Source: Streptomyces polyasparticus (lineage in GTDB: Bacteria > Actinomycetota > Actinomycetes > Streptomycetales > Streptomycetaceae). From it: a DNA stretch of 64,000 nucleotides. Made by a program: the position numbers and the translations under genes. Below the pieces are notes generated by a model. That model saw nothing but the letters and a program-made list of their open reading frames with translations, was not told the DNA's origin and searched no databases. Within the stretch, counting starts at the first letter, position 1. The number at the start of each line of letters is the position of its first letter. This document shows positions 26,247 through 35,098 of the stretch, one piece after another. The DNA lies in the NCBI RefSeq assembly GCF_014493765.1, contig NZ_JACTVJ010000005.1:496001-560000 (forward strand), written 5' to 3'.

Positions 26247-27716
26247 ATGAACACGGACACAGCGGCACCTCAGGCAACGACCACGGCGGCACCCCGGGCT
26301 GAGGACGCCGCGGCACCCCAGGAAGCGGACGTCATCGTCATCGGCGGCGGCACCGGCGGCTACTCCACCGCGCTGCGCGCCGCCCACCTCGGTCTCAGCG
26401 TGATCCTCGCCGAGCGCGACAAGGTCGGCGGCACCTGTCTGCACCGCGGCTGCATCCCGAGCAAGGCGATGCTGCACGCCGCCGAGCTCGTGGACGGGAT
26501 CGCCGAGGCCCGCGAGCGCTGGGGTGTGAAGGCGAGCCTCGACTCGGTGGACTGGCCGGCCCTCGTGGCGACCAGGGACGACATCGTCTCCCGCAACCAC
26601 AAGGGCGTGGAGGCCCACCTCGGGCACGGAGGCGTCCATGTGGTGCGGGCGAGCGCCGAGTTGACCGGGCCGCGCACCGTGCGCGCCGGCGGCCGTACGT
26701 ACACGGCACGCCGCGGCATCGTGCTCGCGACCGGATCGCGGCCGCGCACCCTGCCGGGTCTGGAGCCGGACGGGCGGCGCGTGGTGACCAGCGACGACGC
26801 GCTGTTCGCGCCCGGTCTTCCGCAGTCGGTGCTGATTCTCGGCGGGGGTGCGATCGGGGTCGAGTACGCCTCGTTCCACCGCTCCATGGGCGCGGAGGTC
26901 ACCCTGGTCGAGGCCGCCGACCGGCTCGTACCGCTCGAGGACGCCGATGTCAGCCGGCACTTGACGCGCGGCCTGAAGAAGCGGGGCATCGATGTGCGCA
27001 CCGGCGCGCGGCTCGAAGAAGCCGCCGTCCTCGAAGGGGGCGTGCGCGCCACCGTGCGCACCGCGCGCGGCGAGCTGCGCACCCTGGAGGCCGAGCGCCT
27101 CCTGGTGGCCGTCGGCCGGGTGCCGGTCACCGACGGTCTGAACCTGGCGGCCGCAGGGCTCGCCACCGACGAGCGCGGGTTCGTGGCGCCCGCCGACTGG
27201 AGCCGTCTGGAGACGGCCGTGCCCGGTGTCCACGTCGTCGGCGACCTGCTGCCGCCGCCCTCGCTCGGCCTGGCCCACGCCTCGTTCGCCGAAGGACTCC
27301 TGGTCGCCGAGACGCTGGCCGGGGTGCCCTCGGCGCCCGTCGACTACACCGCCGTCCCCCGCGTCACGTACTCCTCGCCGCAGACGGCCTCGGTCGGGCT
27401 CGGGGAGGCCGAGGCGCGGGCGCGCGGATACGAAGTCGTGGTCAACACCATGCCGTTGACGGCCGTGGCCAAGGGCATGGTGCACGGTCAGGGCGGCATG
27501 GTGAAGGTCGTGGCCGTACAGGGCGGCGGTCAGGTACTCGGCGTCCACCTGGTCGGACCGCATGTCTCCGAGATGGTCGCCGAGAGCCAGCTGATCGTCG
27601 GCTGGGACGCCGAACCCGCCGATGTGGCCCGGCACATCCACGCACACCCGACGCTCTCGGAAGCAGTCGGCGAGGCCTTTCTCACCCTCGCCGGGCGCGG
27701 TCTGCACCAGCAGTAG
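26247..27716 (+). CDS. Dihydrolipoamide-dehydrogenase-like FAD/NAD oxidoreductase
   Basis: 489 residues of the class I pyridine nucleotide-disulfide family. After an Ala/Thr-rich 27-residue extension come the FAD fold (V-I-G-G-G-T-G-G), the redox disulfide C64-x4-C69 in G-G-T-C-L-H-R-G-C-I-P-S-K, the NAD fold (I-L-G-G-G-A-I-G-V-E) and the catalytic pair His467 and Glu472 in H-P-T-L-S-E. It should oxidise dihydrolipoyl groups or a related dithiol. No E1/E2 genes are adjacent, so it may be an accessory Lpd. It is divergent from a LysR gene that may control it. Confidence 0.9.
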   Translation: MNTDTAAPQATTTAAPRAEDAAAPQEADVIVIGGGTGGYSTALRAAHLGLSVILAERDKVGGTCLHRGCIPSKAMLHAAELVDGIAEARERWGVKASLDSVDWPALVATRDDIVSRNHKGVEAHLGHGGVHVVRASAELTGPRTVRAGGRTYTARRGIVLATGSRPRTLPGLEPDGRRVVTSDDALFAPGLPQSVLILGGGAIGVEYASFHRSMGAEVTLVEAADRLVPLEDADVSRHLTRGLKKRGIDVRTGARLEEAAVLEGGVRATVRTARGELRTLEAERLLVAVGRVPVTDGLNLAAAGLATDERGFVAPADWSRLETAVPGVHVVGDLLPPPSLGLAHASFAEGLLVAETLAGVPSAPVDYTAVPRVTYSSPQTASVGLGEAEARARGYEVVVNTMPLTAVAKGMVHGQGGMVKVVAVQGGGQVLGVHLVGPHVSEMVAESQLIVGWDAEPADVARHIHAHPTLSEAVGEAFLTLAGRGLHQQ

Positions 27717-27811
27717 GCACTCCGTGCCCCGGACGGTTCTCGGCCACCTTGACAGCGGACCCCGCACATGGGGTACTGCGGGTGCGCACCGGGCAGGCAG
27801 GCCATACGGGG

Positions 27812-29104
27812 GTGAGTCACCTGACGGAGCAGCACTACCCCAGTGTGAAAGAACTCGTCCTGTCCGCGCGGGTGTTGGCGGCCGAGCAGCCCTGGCTGTG
27901 CCGGCTGCGCCGGATCGGCACCTCGCGGGCCGGACGCCCGCTGCAGCTGCTCTCGGTGGGTCATGCGACCCGTGCCGTGCTCGTGGTGGCGGGCGCCCAC
28001 TCCAACGAACCGGTCGGCGGCCCCACCGCACTGCACCTGGCCCGTCAGGTCGCCGCCGACCACCGCCTTCGCACCCACACCTCGTGGCACTTCCTGCTCT
28101 GCGCCGACCCGGACGGGGCGAGTCTGCACCGCTCCCTCAAGCCGGCATCGCTGCTCGACTACCACCGGTACTTCTTCCGTCCGGCGGGCCCCGAGCAGCC
28201 CGAGTGGGCGCCTTCGGTGCTCCCGCCGGACCAGCTGCCGCCCGAGGCACGGGCCCTGCTGCGGCTGATCGACGAGCTCCAGCCGTATCTCCAGGTGTCG
28301 CTGCACGGCACCGATCTGGGCGGCACCTGGGTGCAGTTGACCCGGGACATACCGGGGCTCGCCGAACCGTTCGCGAAGTCCGCGGCCGAGCTGCACATCC
28401 CGATCGAGACCGGGACCTCGGACGCGGCCGGCTGGCCCGTGGCCGGGCCCGGGGTCCATGTGATGCCGCAGCCCGGCTCCGAAGTGCCCTTCCCCAGCCT
28501 GCCGGAGGACGTGACCCGCTCCACCTGGTACCACGCCCATCGCTACGGCGGGCTGACCGCGATCGCCGAAGTGCCCATGTGGGCCAGCGATCTCGTGGAC
28601 GACACCCATGTCCATCCCGATCCGGACGCGGCCCTCCACCATGTGTCGCAGCGGCTGCGCGCCCAGGCCGTCCAGGTGGAGCAGGTGCTGTCCCGGGCCA
28701 GGACCGCCGAACGATACGCGGCCTCGCGCGAGGGCCGGTTCGACGCGCCCCACCCGCTGGCCCCGCTCCTGCGCGCGACCCGCTGGGCCCTCGACCTCGT
28801 GCCGGGCCTTGCCGACGACTGGATGCTTCCGCCGCCCGTCGGCGCGACCATGACGTATGTCTCGAGCATCGACGCCTTCGGGCGCCGGCTTCCGCTGCGC
28901 GCCGCCGCGATGCTCCTGCGGGTGCTCAAGGCGGCCGGTGATCCCACGGCCCCCGAGCTCGACCGGCTCGTGACGCGCTGGTGCGAGGAGTTCGCGACGG
29001 CGTTCCGCGCGCGGTGGGTGCCCCTGGAGCACCAGGTCGAGCACCAGGCACGCACGGTGCTCACGGCGGCGCAGTACGCGCGGGTGGCGGCGGACGCCGC
29101 GTAG
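27812..29104 (+). CDS. M14-family zinc carboxypeptidase
   Basis: About 430 residues from GTG 27812; the frame opens at a TTG (27749) that overlaps a promoter-like TTGACA, so that start is unlikely, and GTG 27782 is another option. Zinc ligands fit M14: His63 and Glu66 in G-A-H-S-N-E-P, His165 in S-L-H-G-T-D, and the catalytic Glu253 in I-A-E-V-P. There is no signal peptide, so it is probably cytosolic and may trim peptides or murein stem peptides. It ends before a strong hairpin shared with the SSI gene. Confidence 0.85.
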   Translation: MSHLTEQHYPSVKELVLSARVLAAEQPWLCRLRRIGTSRAGRPLQLLSVGHATRAVLVVAGAHSNEPVGGPTALHLARQVAADHRLRTHTSWHFLLCADPDGASLHRSLKPASLLDYHRYFFRPAGPEQPEWAPSVLPPDQLPPEARALLRLIDELQPYLQVSLHGTDLGGTWVQLTRDIPGLAEPFAKSAAELHIPIETGTSDAAGWPVAGPGVHVMPQPGSEVPFPSLPEDVTRSTWYHAHRYGGLTAIAEVPMWASDLVDDTHVHPDPDAALHHVSQRLRAQAVQVEQVLSRARTAERYAASREGRFDAPHPLAPLLRATRWALDLVPGLADDWMLPPPVGATMTYVSSIDAFGRRLPLRAAAMLLRVLKAAGDPTAPELDRLVTRWCEEFATAFRARWVPLEHQVEHQARTVLTAAQYARVAADAA

Positions 29105-29124
29105 ATCAGGTAGCGCATACGAAA

Positions 29125-29152
29125 GCGGGCCGCACGCATCCGTGCGGCCCGC
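29125..29152. terminator. Bidirectional terminator between the M14 and SSI genes
   Basis: A perfect 12-bp stem (GCGGGCCGCACG with its complement) closes a CATC loop, 20 bp after the carboxypeptidase stop and 17 bp after the convergent inhibitor stop. GAAA on one side and a short T-containing tail on the other support a two-way terminator. Confidence 0.85.
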
Positions 29153-29169
29153 TCGTCACCCCTGAGGGA

Positions 29170-29619
29170 TCACTCGGCGAGCTGGAAGACCTTGCCCGTC
29201 ATCGCGCCCATCACGCAGTCGTTGGAGAAGCTCTTGGCGTAGATACGGCGGGTGCCGTCCCACATGCCGTACGCGACTGCCGTGACCGGCTTGTAGATCA
29301 TGGGGCAGGCGACATCGGCCGGCTTGATGTTCGCGATCTCGCCCTCGGCCTTGGCGAGCGCCTTGCAGGCGGCGCCCGCGTTCGGGTGGCCGTTGCCCTT
29401 GCCGGGCGGGCAGCGCAGGAGGCGGGCCTGCAGGTCGCCGAAGGCGCCGTCGCCCTCCATCACGCCCAGGTACATCCAGTTGCCCGGCAGCGCGCGGCCG
29501 GTGGTCCGGCGCTCGGTGTCGTGGTCGGCGGCCGTGGCAGCCGAGGCGCCGCCGACGAGGAGTGCGCCCGCGGCCACCGCCGCGAACAGGCCCTTGCTCA
29601 CAGTCGTGTTGATCGTCAT
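29170..29619 (-). CDS. Secreted subtilisin-inhibitor-like (SSI family) protein
   Basis: 149 residues: a signal peptide to about residue 31, then an SSI domain of about 110 residues. Four cysteines fall at the SSI positions (C70, C85, C105, C135), fitting the two family disulfides. The reactive loop reads A-C-P-M-I-Y-K-P, so P1 would be Met107 and P1' Ile108, close to the Met-Val site of classical SSI. SSI proteins block serine proteases outside the cell. A GTG start at 29655 is also in frame; the Met at 29619 gives a normal signal peptide. A streptogrisin-like protease is encoded at 62080-62931. Confidence 0.88.
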   Translation of the reverse strand: MTINTTVSKGLFAAVAAGALLVGGASAATAADHDTERRTTGRALPGNWMYLGVMEGDGAFGDLQARLLRCPPGKGNGHPNAGAACKALAKAEGEIANIKPADVACPMIYKPVTAVAYGMWDGTRRIYAKSFSNDCVMGAMTGKVFQLAE

Positions 29620-29736
29620 GAGGCATGCATCGACACAGCGGTCCCCGTCGATCACCCCCTCTCACCCGAAAGGGAGCTGCAGAAAGGGTTTGGTGTGCGC
29701 CGGTTGGCCCTTTCGGGGCCCGGACCGGCTACCGCG

Positions 29737-30291
29737 TCACTGCGCAGCCAGCCGGAACCGCATCGATCCGAACGCGATGTGATCGCCCTCGCGCACCACC
29801 GTCGCGCCCACCACCCGGCGACCGTTGACGGAGGTCCCGTTGGTCGAGCCGAGGTCGCGCAGGACCCAGATGCCGCCCTGGAGCACCAGCTCGGCATGGC
29901 TGCGCGAGACGGTCTCGTGGCTGAGCCGCAGCCCGCAGGCGGGGTCGCGGCCGATCCGCAGCGGGAAGGGTCCGGGCAGCGGAAGCAGCAGCTTGGGCAG
30001 CCGCTCGGCCTCCCACGCGCGGCGCACCTTCACCGTGAACGCGGAGACCGCGCCGATCGCGCCCGTCAGGGCGTTGATCATCCGGCCGCCCTCGGCCGAG
30101 GGCAGATCGGCGGTGAGGCGGGCCAGCTCCTGCGGGCGGCGCGCGACCAGCGCGAGTTCCATCCGCCGCACGAAGGTGTCGTGCGAAAGCCTCCCCTGGG
30201 CCACGCCGTCGCGCAGCGCGGCAAGCACCTTGTCGCGCTCGGCGTCCGACACCCGGGCGGGATACGTCGGGAACTCGAAGGAGGACGTCAC
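29737..30291 (-). CDS. DUF1707 and FHA domain protein
   Basis: 184 residues. Residues about 13-65 match DUF1707 (V-S-D-A-E-R-D-K-V-L-A-A-L-R-D-G-x-A-x-G-R-L, then E-R/R-M-E-L-A-L-x-A-R). Residues about 105-180 form an FHA domain with R-I-G-R-D, S-R-S-H-A-E-L and G-S-T-N-G-T, the phosphothreonine-binding set. It probably docks onto proteins phosphorylated by a Ser/Thr kinase; no kinase is adjacent. There is no membrane helix, so it is cytosolic. Confidence 0.9.
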   Translation of the reverse strand: MTSSFEFPTYPARVSDAERDKVLAALRDGVAQGRLSHDTFVRRMELALVARRPQELARLTADLPSAEGGRMINALTGAIGAVSAFTVKVRRAWEAERLPKLLLPLPGPFPLRIGRDPACGLRLSHETVSRSHAELVLQGGIWVLRDLGSTNGTSVNGRRVVGATVVREGDHIAFGSMRFRLAAQ

Positions 30292-30452
30292 GTACGTGAT
30301 TGTCGGCCAGCGCGCTCCGGGTGTCCAGAAAACCGCTGATCCAGGGCCGGTTCAGGAGCCGTCGCAGGTCGCCGCCCAAACCTGTGGACAGAGAGAGGAA
30401 GGCCGCCGTAGGGTCGCAGCGACGCCACGGATCTTGAAGGGAGGCAAGTGCG

Positions 30453-30521
30453 ATGACGTATGCGAACCACACCACGACCGCCCGCCGCCCCTGCCGTGAC
30501 CGCTCAGCGTCCCGGTCCTGA
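30453..30521 (+). CDS. Candidate 22-residue leader ORF upstream of the GNAT gene
   Basis: ATG 30453 is seven bases behind a strong AAGGGAGG and opens a 22-codon frame ending TGA at 30519. The stop lies in the TGAA loop of a 6-bp hairpin (30513-30528, CGGTCC with GGACCG), 48 bp before the GNAT start. Such an arrangement can be a leader peptide that couples translation to downstream expression. The peptide is Thr/Arg-rich with one Cys; no amino-acid run points to a specific attenuator. Coding status is unproven. Confidence 0.4.
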   Translation: MTYANHTTTARRPCRDRSASRS

Positions 30522-30575
30522 AGGACCGAGTCCGGCCAGGAGGGCGAGCAGCCATCTCCTTCCGGAAGGAAACCC

Positions 30576-31478
30576 ATGACCGACCTGGTCATCCGCGCGC
30601 TCTCCGAGAGCGACGCCTCCCTGTTCGACACCCTTGAGTCCCCGGGCCTTGTGGGCCGCGCCATCGCGGGCGTCCGGTACGCCACGTTCGCCGAAGGCGG
30701 CGACTACCGGCCCGAATGGACCTATGTGGCCCTGCGCGACGACCGCGTCGTGGCCCGCGCCGCCTGGTGGGGCGCCGAGGCCAACGAGCAGCCGGTCCTG
30801 CTCAACTGGTTCGACTTCGCCGACGGGGAGCAGGAGGCGGGCACCGAACTCCTGCGCCGAGCGCCCTTCGACGTCGAGTACGAGCTGATGCTCCCGCCCG
30901 ACTGGCGCGAGCGCCCCGAGACGCTGGCCGCGGGCCGGGCGCGTATCGCGGCGGCCGAGGCCGCCGGCATGAAGATGCTCGTCGAGCGCTACCACTACAA
31001 GTGGACCCTGGAGTGCGGCCTGCCGCCGCGCACGACCCGGCTGACGTTCCGCGAGGAGCGCGACGACGCCGTGCTCTTCGACGTCCTGCGCCGGGTCAAC
31101 ACCGGGTCCCTCGACGCCCATGCGCAGCGCGCCATCGAGGAGCACGATCTCGACACGGCGGCGCAGGAGGAGCTGGACTACATCCACTGGTGCCCCGAGG
31201 CCTGGCCGCAGCTCGCGTACGACGCCGAGGGCGATCTTGTCGGGCTGCATCTGCCGGCCCGGGTCCTGTCCGGCCATGCCGCCGCGCTGATCGGTGTGGT
31301 GCCGGAGCAGCGCGGGCACGGCTATGCCTTCGATCTGCTCGCCGAAAGCACCCACTTCCTGGTCGACAGGGGTGTGACGACCATCGTGGCAGCCACCGAC
31401 GAGGGCAACTTCCCGATGGCGGCTCACTTCGCCAAGGCGGGGTACCCGGTGGTCCAGAAGCGGATCAACCTCGTGTGA
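30576..31478 (+). CDS. GNAT-family N-acetyltransferase
   Basis: 300 residues, long for a single GNAT, probably with two related halves and only the C-terminal one canonical (I-G-V-V-P-E-Q-R-G-H-G-Y-A near residue 245 is the acetyl-CoA loop, then A-A-T-D-E-G-N-F-P-M-A-x-x-F-A-K-A-G-Y). GGAAGGAAA precedes the ATG. A short leader ORF and hairpin lie upstream. The acceptor is unknown. Confidence 0.88.
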   Translation: MTDLVIRALSESDASLFDTLESPGLVGRAIAGVRYATFAEGGDYRPEWTYVALRDDRVVARAAWWGAEANEQPVLLNWFDFADGEQEAGTELLRRAPFDVEYELMLPPDWRERPETLAAGRARIAAAEAAGMKMLVERYHYKWTLECGLPPRTTRLTFREERDDAVLFDVLRRVNTGSLDAHAQRAIEEHDLDTAAQEELDYIHWCPEAWPQLAYDAEGDLVGLHLPARVLSGHAAALIGVVPEQRGHGYAFDLLAESTHFLVDRGVTTIVAATDEGNFPMAAHFAKAGYPVVQKRINLV

Positions 31479-31498
31479 GGCAGCCGGAGATGTCCTGA

Positions 31499-31537
31499 GG
31501 GTCCGGCACGCGCTTTCGGTCATCGCGTGCCGGACCC
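31499..31537 (+). terminator. Terminator after the GNAT gene
   Basis: A perfect 14-bp stem (31499-31512 with 31524-31537) closes an 11-nt loop, 20 bp past the GNAT stop. It isolates treZ, about 130 bp further on, from upstream transcription. Confidence 0.85.
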
Positions 31538-31667
31538 GTGAAAATCCCCGGCGTCACGATCATTTGTGCAGCACGATGGTCCCGCGCGATACGACCATGC
31601 GTACGACGACGGTGCGCATGGCGCCGAGGCGTATGACGACGTGTACGACGACGAGGGGGAATCGTCC

Positions 31668-33413
31668 GTGCTGTTCGAGGTGTGGGCACCCGATGCCCGG
31701 CAGGTCACGCTGCGACTCCGCGATGCCGAGCTGGAGTTGAGCCAGGATCCGCTGCGCAGGGGATGGTGGCAGGCCGAGGCCGAGGCCGCCGACGGCGACC
31801 GCTACGGGTTCTCGCTCGACGGCGGCCCCGTGCTTCCCGACCCGCGCTCGCGGCGGCAGCCCGAAGGCCCTGAGGGCCTGTCCGCGGTGGTCGACCCGGC
31901 CGCGTACACCTGGCGGCACGACTGGCCCGGCCTCGGGATGCGCGACGCCGTGCTCTACGAGCTGCACATCGGTACGTACACCCGCGAGGGCACCCTCGAC
32001 GCGGCGGCCGCACGGCTCGGCCACCTCAAGCGGCTCGGGATCACGCATGTGCAGCTCATGCCGCTCTGCCCGTTCCCGGGTACGCACGGCTGGGGTTACG
32101 ACGGGGTCGCGCCCTGGGCGGTGCACGAGCCCTACGGCGGCCCCGAGGCGCTGAAGCGTTTTGTCGACTCGGCGCACGAGCTGGGGCTAGGCGTGGTCCT
32201 CGACGTGGTGCACAACCACCTCGGTCCTTCCGGCAACCATCTGCCCGCCTACGGCCCGTACTTCACGGATACGCACCACACTCCGTGGGGCGCGGCCGTG
32301 AACCTCGACGCCGCAGGATCGGACGAGGTCCGCGCGTACTTCCTGGGGAGCGCGCTCGCCTGGCTGCGCGACTACCGGCTCGACGGTCTCCGCCTGGACG
32401 CGGTGCATGCCCTGCGCGACGACCGCGCCCTGCCGTTTCTGGAGGAACTGTCCACCGCCGTCGACGAGTTGGCGGCCGAGCTCGGCCGCCCGCTCTTCCT
32501 GATCGCCGAGTCCGACCTTTGCGATCCGCGGCTGATCACGCCGCGCGCGGAGGGCGGCCAGGGCGTGCACGCGCAGTGGAACGACGACTTCCACCACGCC
32601 CTGCACACCACCCTGACCGGTGAATCCCAGGGCTACTACGCCGACTTCGCCGAGGCACCGCTCGCGGCCCTGGCCAAGACGCTGACGTCCGGCTTCTTCC
32701 ACGACGGCACGTACTCCTCGTTCCGCGGCCGCGCGCACGGCAGGCCCGTGGACCGGGCCCGTATCCCGGCGTTCCGCCTGGTGGGCTACAGCCAGACCCA
32801 TGACCAGATCGGCAACCGCGCGCTCGGCGACCGGCTTTCGGGCACCCTCTCCCCCGGTCTGCTCGCGTGCGCGGCGGCCCTGACGCTGACCGGTCCCTTC
32901 ACGCCGATGCTGTTCATGGGCGAGGAATGGGCGGCGTCCACGCCCTGGATGTACTTCACGGACCATCCGGATCCGGAGCTCGCCGAGGCCGTACGGACCG
33001 GCCGCAGAAGGGAGTTCGCGGCCCACGGCTGGGCGGAGGCGGAGATCCCCGACCCGCAGGAGGCGGCGACGCGTGAGCGCTCCTGCCTCGACTGGTCCGA
33101 GCCGAGCACCGGGCACCACGCCCGCGTCCTGGCCTGGTACCAGGAACTGGTGGCGCTGCGCCGTACGCTGCCGGACCTCTGCGACCCCGATCTCGGGGCG
33201 GTGCGCGTCGCGTTCGACGAGCAGGCGCGCTGGCTCGCGGTGCGCCGCGGCGATCTGCGCATCGCGGTCAACTTCGGCAAGGAGCCCGCACGGATCCCGC
33301 TCCAGGGCGGTTCCTCACGGGTGCTCGCGGCATGGGAGCGGACCGAGGCACCGGGCGCGGACGGGGTCCTCGCCCTGGCCCCGGAGTCCTGCGTACTGCT
33401 GGCGCCGGCCTAA
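31668..33413 (+). CDS. treZ: Maltooligosyltrehalose trehalohydrolase TreZ
   Basis: 581 residues from GTG 31668, which has GAGGGGG eight bases upstream; the frame opens at 31566 but adds an Asp/Tyr-rich stretch without a ribosome site. An N-terminal CBM48-like domain (F-E-V-W-A-P-D-A) precedes a GH13 barrel: D-V-V-H-N-H near residue 178, D-G-L-R-L-D-A-V-H near 238 with the nucleophile Asp, A-E-S-D near 280 with the acid Glu, and T-H-D-Q-I-G-N near 376. It releases trehalose from maltooligosyltrehalose made by TreY. A tandem duplication lies just past the stop. Confidence 0.95.
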   Translation: MLFEVWAPDARQVTLRLRDAELELSQDPLRRGWWQAEAEAADGDRYGFSLDGGPVLPDPRSRRQPEGPEGLSAVVDPAAYTWRHDWPGLGMRDAVLYELHIGTYTREGTLDAAAARLGHLKRLGITHVQLMPLCPFPGTHGWGYDGVAPWAVHEPYGGPEALKRFVDSAHELGLGVVLDVVHNHLGPSGNHLPAYGPYFTDTHHTPWGAAVNLDAAGSDEVRAYFLGSALAWLRDYRLDGLRLDAVHALRDDRALPFLEELSTAVDELAAELGRPLFLIAESDLCDPRLITPRAEGGQGVHAQWNDDFHHALHTTLTGESQGYYADFAEAPLAALAKTLTSGFFHDGTYSSFRGRAHGRPVDRARIPAFRLVGYSQTHDQIGNRALGDRLSGTLSPGLLACAAALTLTGPFTPMLFMGEEWAASTPWMYFTDHPDPELAEAVRTGRRREFAAHGWAEAEIPDPQEAATRERSCLDWSEPSTGHHARVLAWYQELVALRRTLPDLCDPDLGAVRVAFDEQARWLAVRRGDLRIAVNFGKEPARIPLQGGSSRVLAAWERTEAPGADGVLALAPESCVLLAPA

Positions 33414-33465
33414 GAGTTCGTGCCCCGGCCTGGAGCCGGCCCAGGAGTTCGTGCCCCGGCCTGGA
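33414..33465. repeat. 21-bp direct repeat after treZ
   Basis: The same 21 bases occur at 33414-33434 and 33445-33465 (31-bp period), directly after the treZ stop codon, with a further partial copy near 33478-33490. The copies contain GCCCCGGCC and could fold with the intervening GGCCGG-type bases. It may be a duplicated 3' untranslated element. Confidence 0.75.
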
Positions 33466-33520
33466 TTGCCTCCGTCGCCGGCCTGGAAGCCTCACCCATC
33501 GCTGTGGCACGCTGACGGGC

Positions 33521-33817
33521 GTGATCATCAGAGTGAGCGAGGCGCGCGTACGGCCCGAACGCTTCGACGACTTCCGCGACTTGATCGTCTCCACGGTGCG
33601 CGACTGGCCCGACCGCTACCCCGGGCTCCTTGGCCACGAGGTGCTCGTCGCGCCGCCCGACACGCTTCAATACGTGAGCCGTTGGCGGAGCGAGGCGGAT
33701 CTGGCCGACTACGCGGGCGAGCAGTGGCGCGACCAGCCGGTGACGCTGCCGGGCGAGGAGGAGTTCCTCCTCGCCCCGCTGCACGTACGGCACTTCACGG
33801 TCGCGCCGCTGGACTGA
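33521..33817 (+). CDS. Antibiotic-biosynthesis-monooxygenase-like (ABM) protein
   Basis: 98 residues from GTG 33521, the size of a single dimeric ABM ferredoxin-like domain. The pattern (R-V-S-E-A-R-V-R-P-E-R-x-D-D-F-R-D-L, then Y-P-G-L-L-G-H-E-V-L and Y-V-S-R-W-R-S-E-A-D-L) fits the family, which includes quinone-forming monooxygenases and heme-degrading enzymes. It follows treZ by about 110 bp and is convergent with the M24 peptidase. No substrate can be assigned. Confidence 0.8.
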   Translation: MIIRVSEARVRPERFDDFRDLIVSTVRDWPDRYPGLLGHEVLVAPPDTLQYVSRWRSEADLADYAGEQWRDQPVTLPGEEEFLLAPLHVRHFTVAPLD

Positions 33818-33827
33818 GCGGACTGAG

Positions 33828-34952
33828 CTATTCGACGATCGCCAGCTCGCGGGCGGTGGCGTTGAGCCGCCGTCCGCCGTCCTCCGTGACGGTCACGATG
33901 TCCTCGATGCGTACGCCGAAGCGGCCCGGCAGATAGATCCCGGGCTCGACCGAGAAGCACATGCCGGGCACGAGCGGCTGCTCCTCGCCCTCGATCATGT
34001 ACGGCGGCTCGTGGGTGGTGACCCCGATGCCGTGCCCGGTGCGGTGGATGAAGTACTCGCCGTACCCGGCCTCGTCGATCACCGCACGCGCCGCCCGGTC
34101 CACCTCCTGGCAGGCGATCCCCGGCCGCACGGCCGCGCAGCCCGCCTCCTGTGCCTGGCGCACGATGTCGTGCACCTTCTGCTCCTCCGCGGTGGGCTCG
34201 CCGACATGCACCGTACGGGAGGTGTCGGAGCCGTAGCCGTGCATGAGGCCGCCGAAGTCGAGCACGATCATGTCGCCGTGCTCGATCACGCGCTCGCCCG
34301 CCTCGTGGTGCGGGTTGGCGCCGTTCGGGCCGGAGCCGACCACCGTGAAGTCGACCTGCTCGTGCCCGAACTGCCTCAGCAGACCGGCCAGATCACCGGC
34401 GACATCCAGCTCGCGGCGGCCCGCGAACCGCACCTTCTTGATCTCCTCGTACGTGGCGTCGGCGGCGGCGCCCGCGGCCGCGAGCCGCTCGAGTTCGTGG
34501 GCGTCCTTCACGCCGCGCAGCATCGGCAGGCACGCGGTCAGCGCGGTGTAGGTGGTGCCCGGGAGCTGGCCCTGGATGCCGAGCAGATGCAGCGCCCAGG
34601 TGTTGTCGCTGACGCCGAAGCGCCCGTCGACGTCGAGCAGCGGCGCGGTCACCGCGTACGGGTCCTTGCCGTCGGTCCAGTCGCGCAGGGTCAGCGCGGG
34701 CGCGCCCGCGGCCTTCTCGGCGTCGGGCGCCTCCAGGGTCGGGACGACGAGCACGGGGTCCTGCCCGGCGGCGAGCACGAGCATCGTCAGGCGCTCGGTC
34801 TCGGCGGGCGGCTGGTAGCCGGTGAGCCACACCATGTCGGGCCCGGGCGCGATCAGCACCCCGGCGAGCCCCGCGTCGGCCGCGGCCTGCGCCGCGCGCT
34901 CCATCCGGGCCTTGTAGTCGTCAGCGGTGAACGGCGCGGGGGCGGTGGACAT
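33828..34952 (-). CDS. M24-family metallopeptidase (Xaa-Pro aminopeptidase type)
   Basis: 374 residues from ATG 34950-34952, with AAGGAG upstream. A creatinase-like N-terminal domain precedes the pita-bread domain. Metal ligands are visible in the order expected: Asp in V-L-D-F-G-G, Asp in G-S-D-T-S-R, His in T-G-H-G-I-G, Glu in V-E-P-G-I-Y and Glu in V-R-I-E-D. It should remove N-terminal residues before proline. Cytosolic; no signal peptide. Confidence 0.93.
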   Translation of the reverse strand: MSTAPAPFTADDYKARMERAAQAAADAGLAGVLIAPGPDMVWLTGYQPPAETERLTMLVLAAGQDPVLVVPTLEAPDAEKAAGAPALTLRDWTDGKDPYAVTAPLLDVDGRFGVSDNTWALHLLGIQGQLPGTTYTALTACLPMLRGVKDAHELERLAAAGAAADATYEEIKKVRFAGRRELDVAGDLAGLLRQFGHEQVDFTVVGSGPNGANPHHEAGERVIEHGDMIVLDFGGLMHGYGSDTSRTVHVGEPTAEEQKVHDIVRQAQEAGCAAVRPGIACQEVDRAARAVIDEAGYGEYFIHRTGHGIGVTTHEPPYMIEGEEQPLVPGMCFSVEPGIYLPGRFGVRIEDIVTVTEDGGRRLNATARELAIVE

Positions 34953-35056
34953 CGCGTGCTCCTTCGGACGTACGGGCTTCGCCGGTGCCATCCTCCCCCG
35001 GGTGATCGCGGGGGCGCGAGCGGGATACGGGCCGGCCGGCTCGCGAAGGCTCCCGG

Positions 35057-35098
35057 AGACAGGGGCCGCTCAGCTCTCGAAGACAGGGGCCGCTCAGC
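35057..35098. repeat. 18-bp direct repeat spanning the LysE stop codon
   Basis: Two identical 18-bp copies (35057-35074 and 35081-35098) recur with a 24-bp period. The second copy contains the TGA stop of the LysE-family gene, so the duplication may have arisen by slippage at the end of that gene. Confidence 0.8.

Noticed and set aside
31566-31667. Upstream extension of TreZ to GTG 31566
   Set aside because: The added 34 residues are Asp/Tyr-rich, no ribosome site precedes the start, and GTG 31668 with GAGGGGG gives the normal TreZ length.
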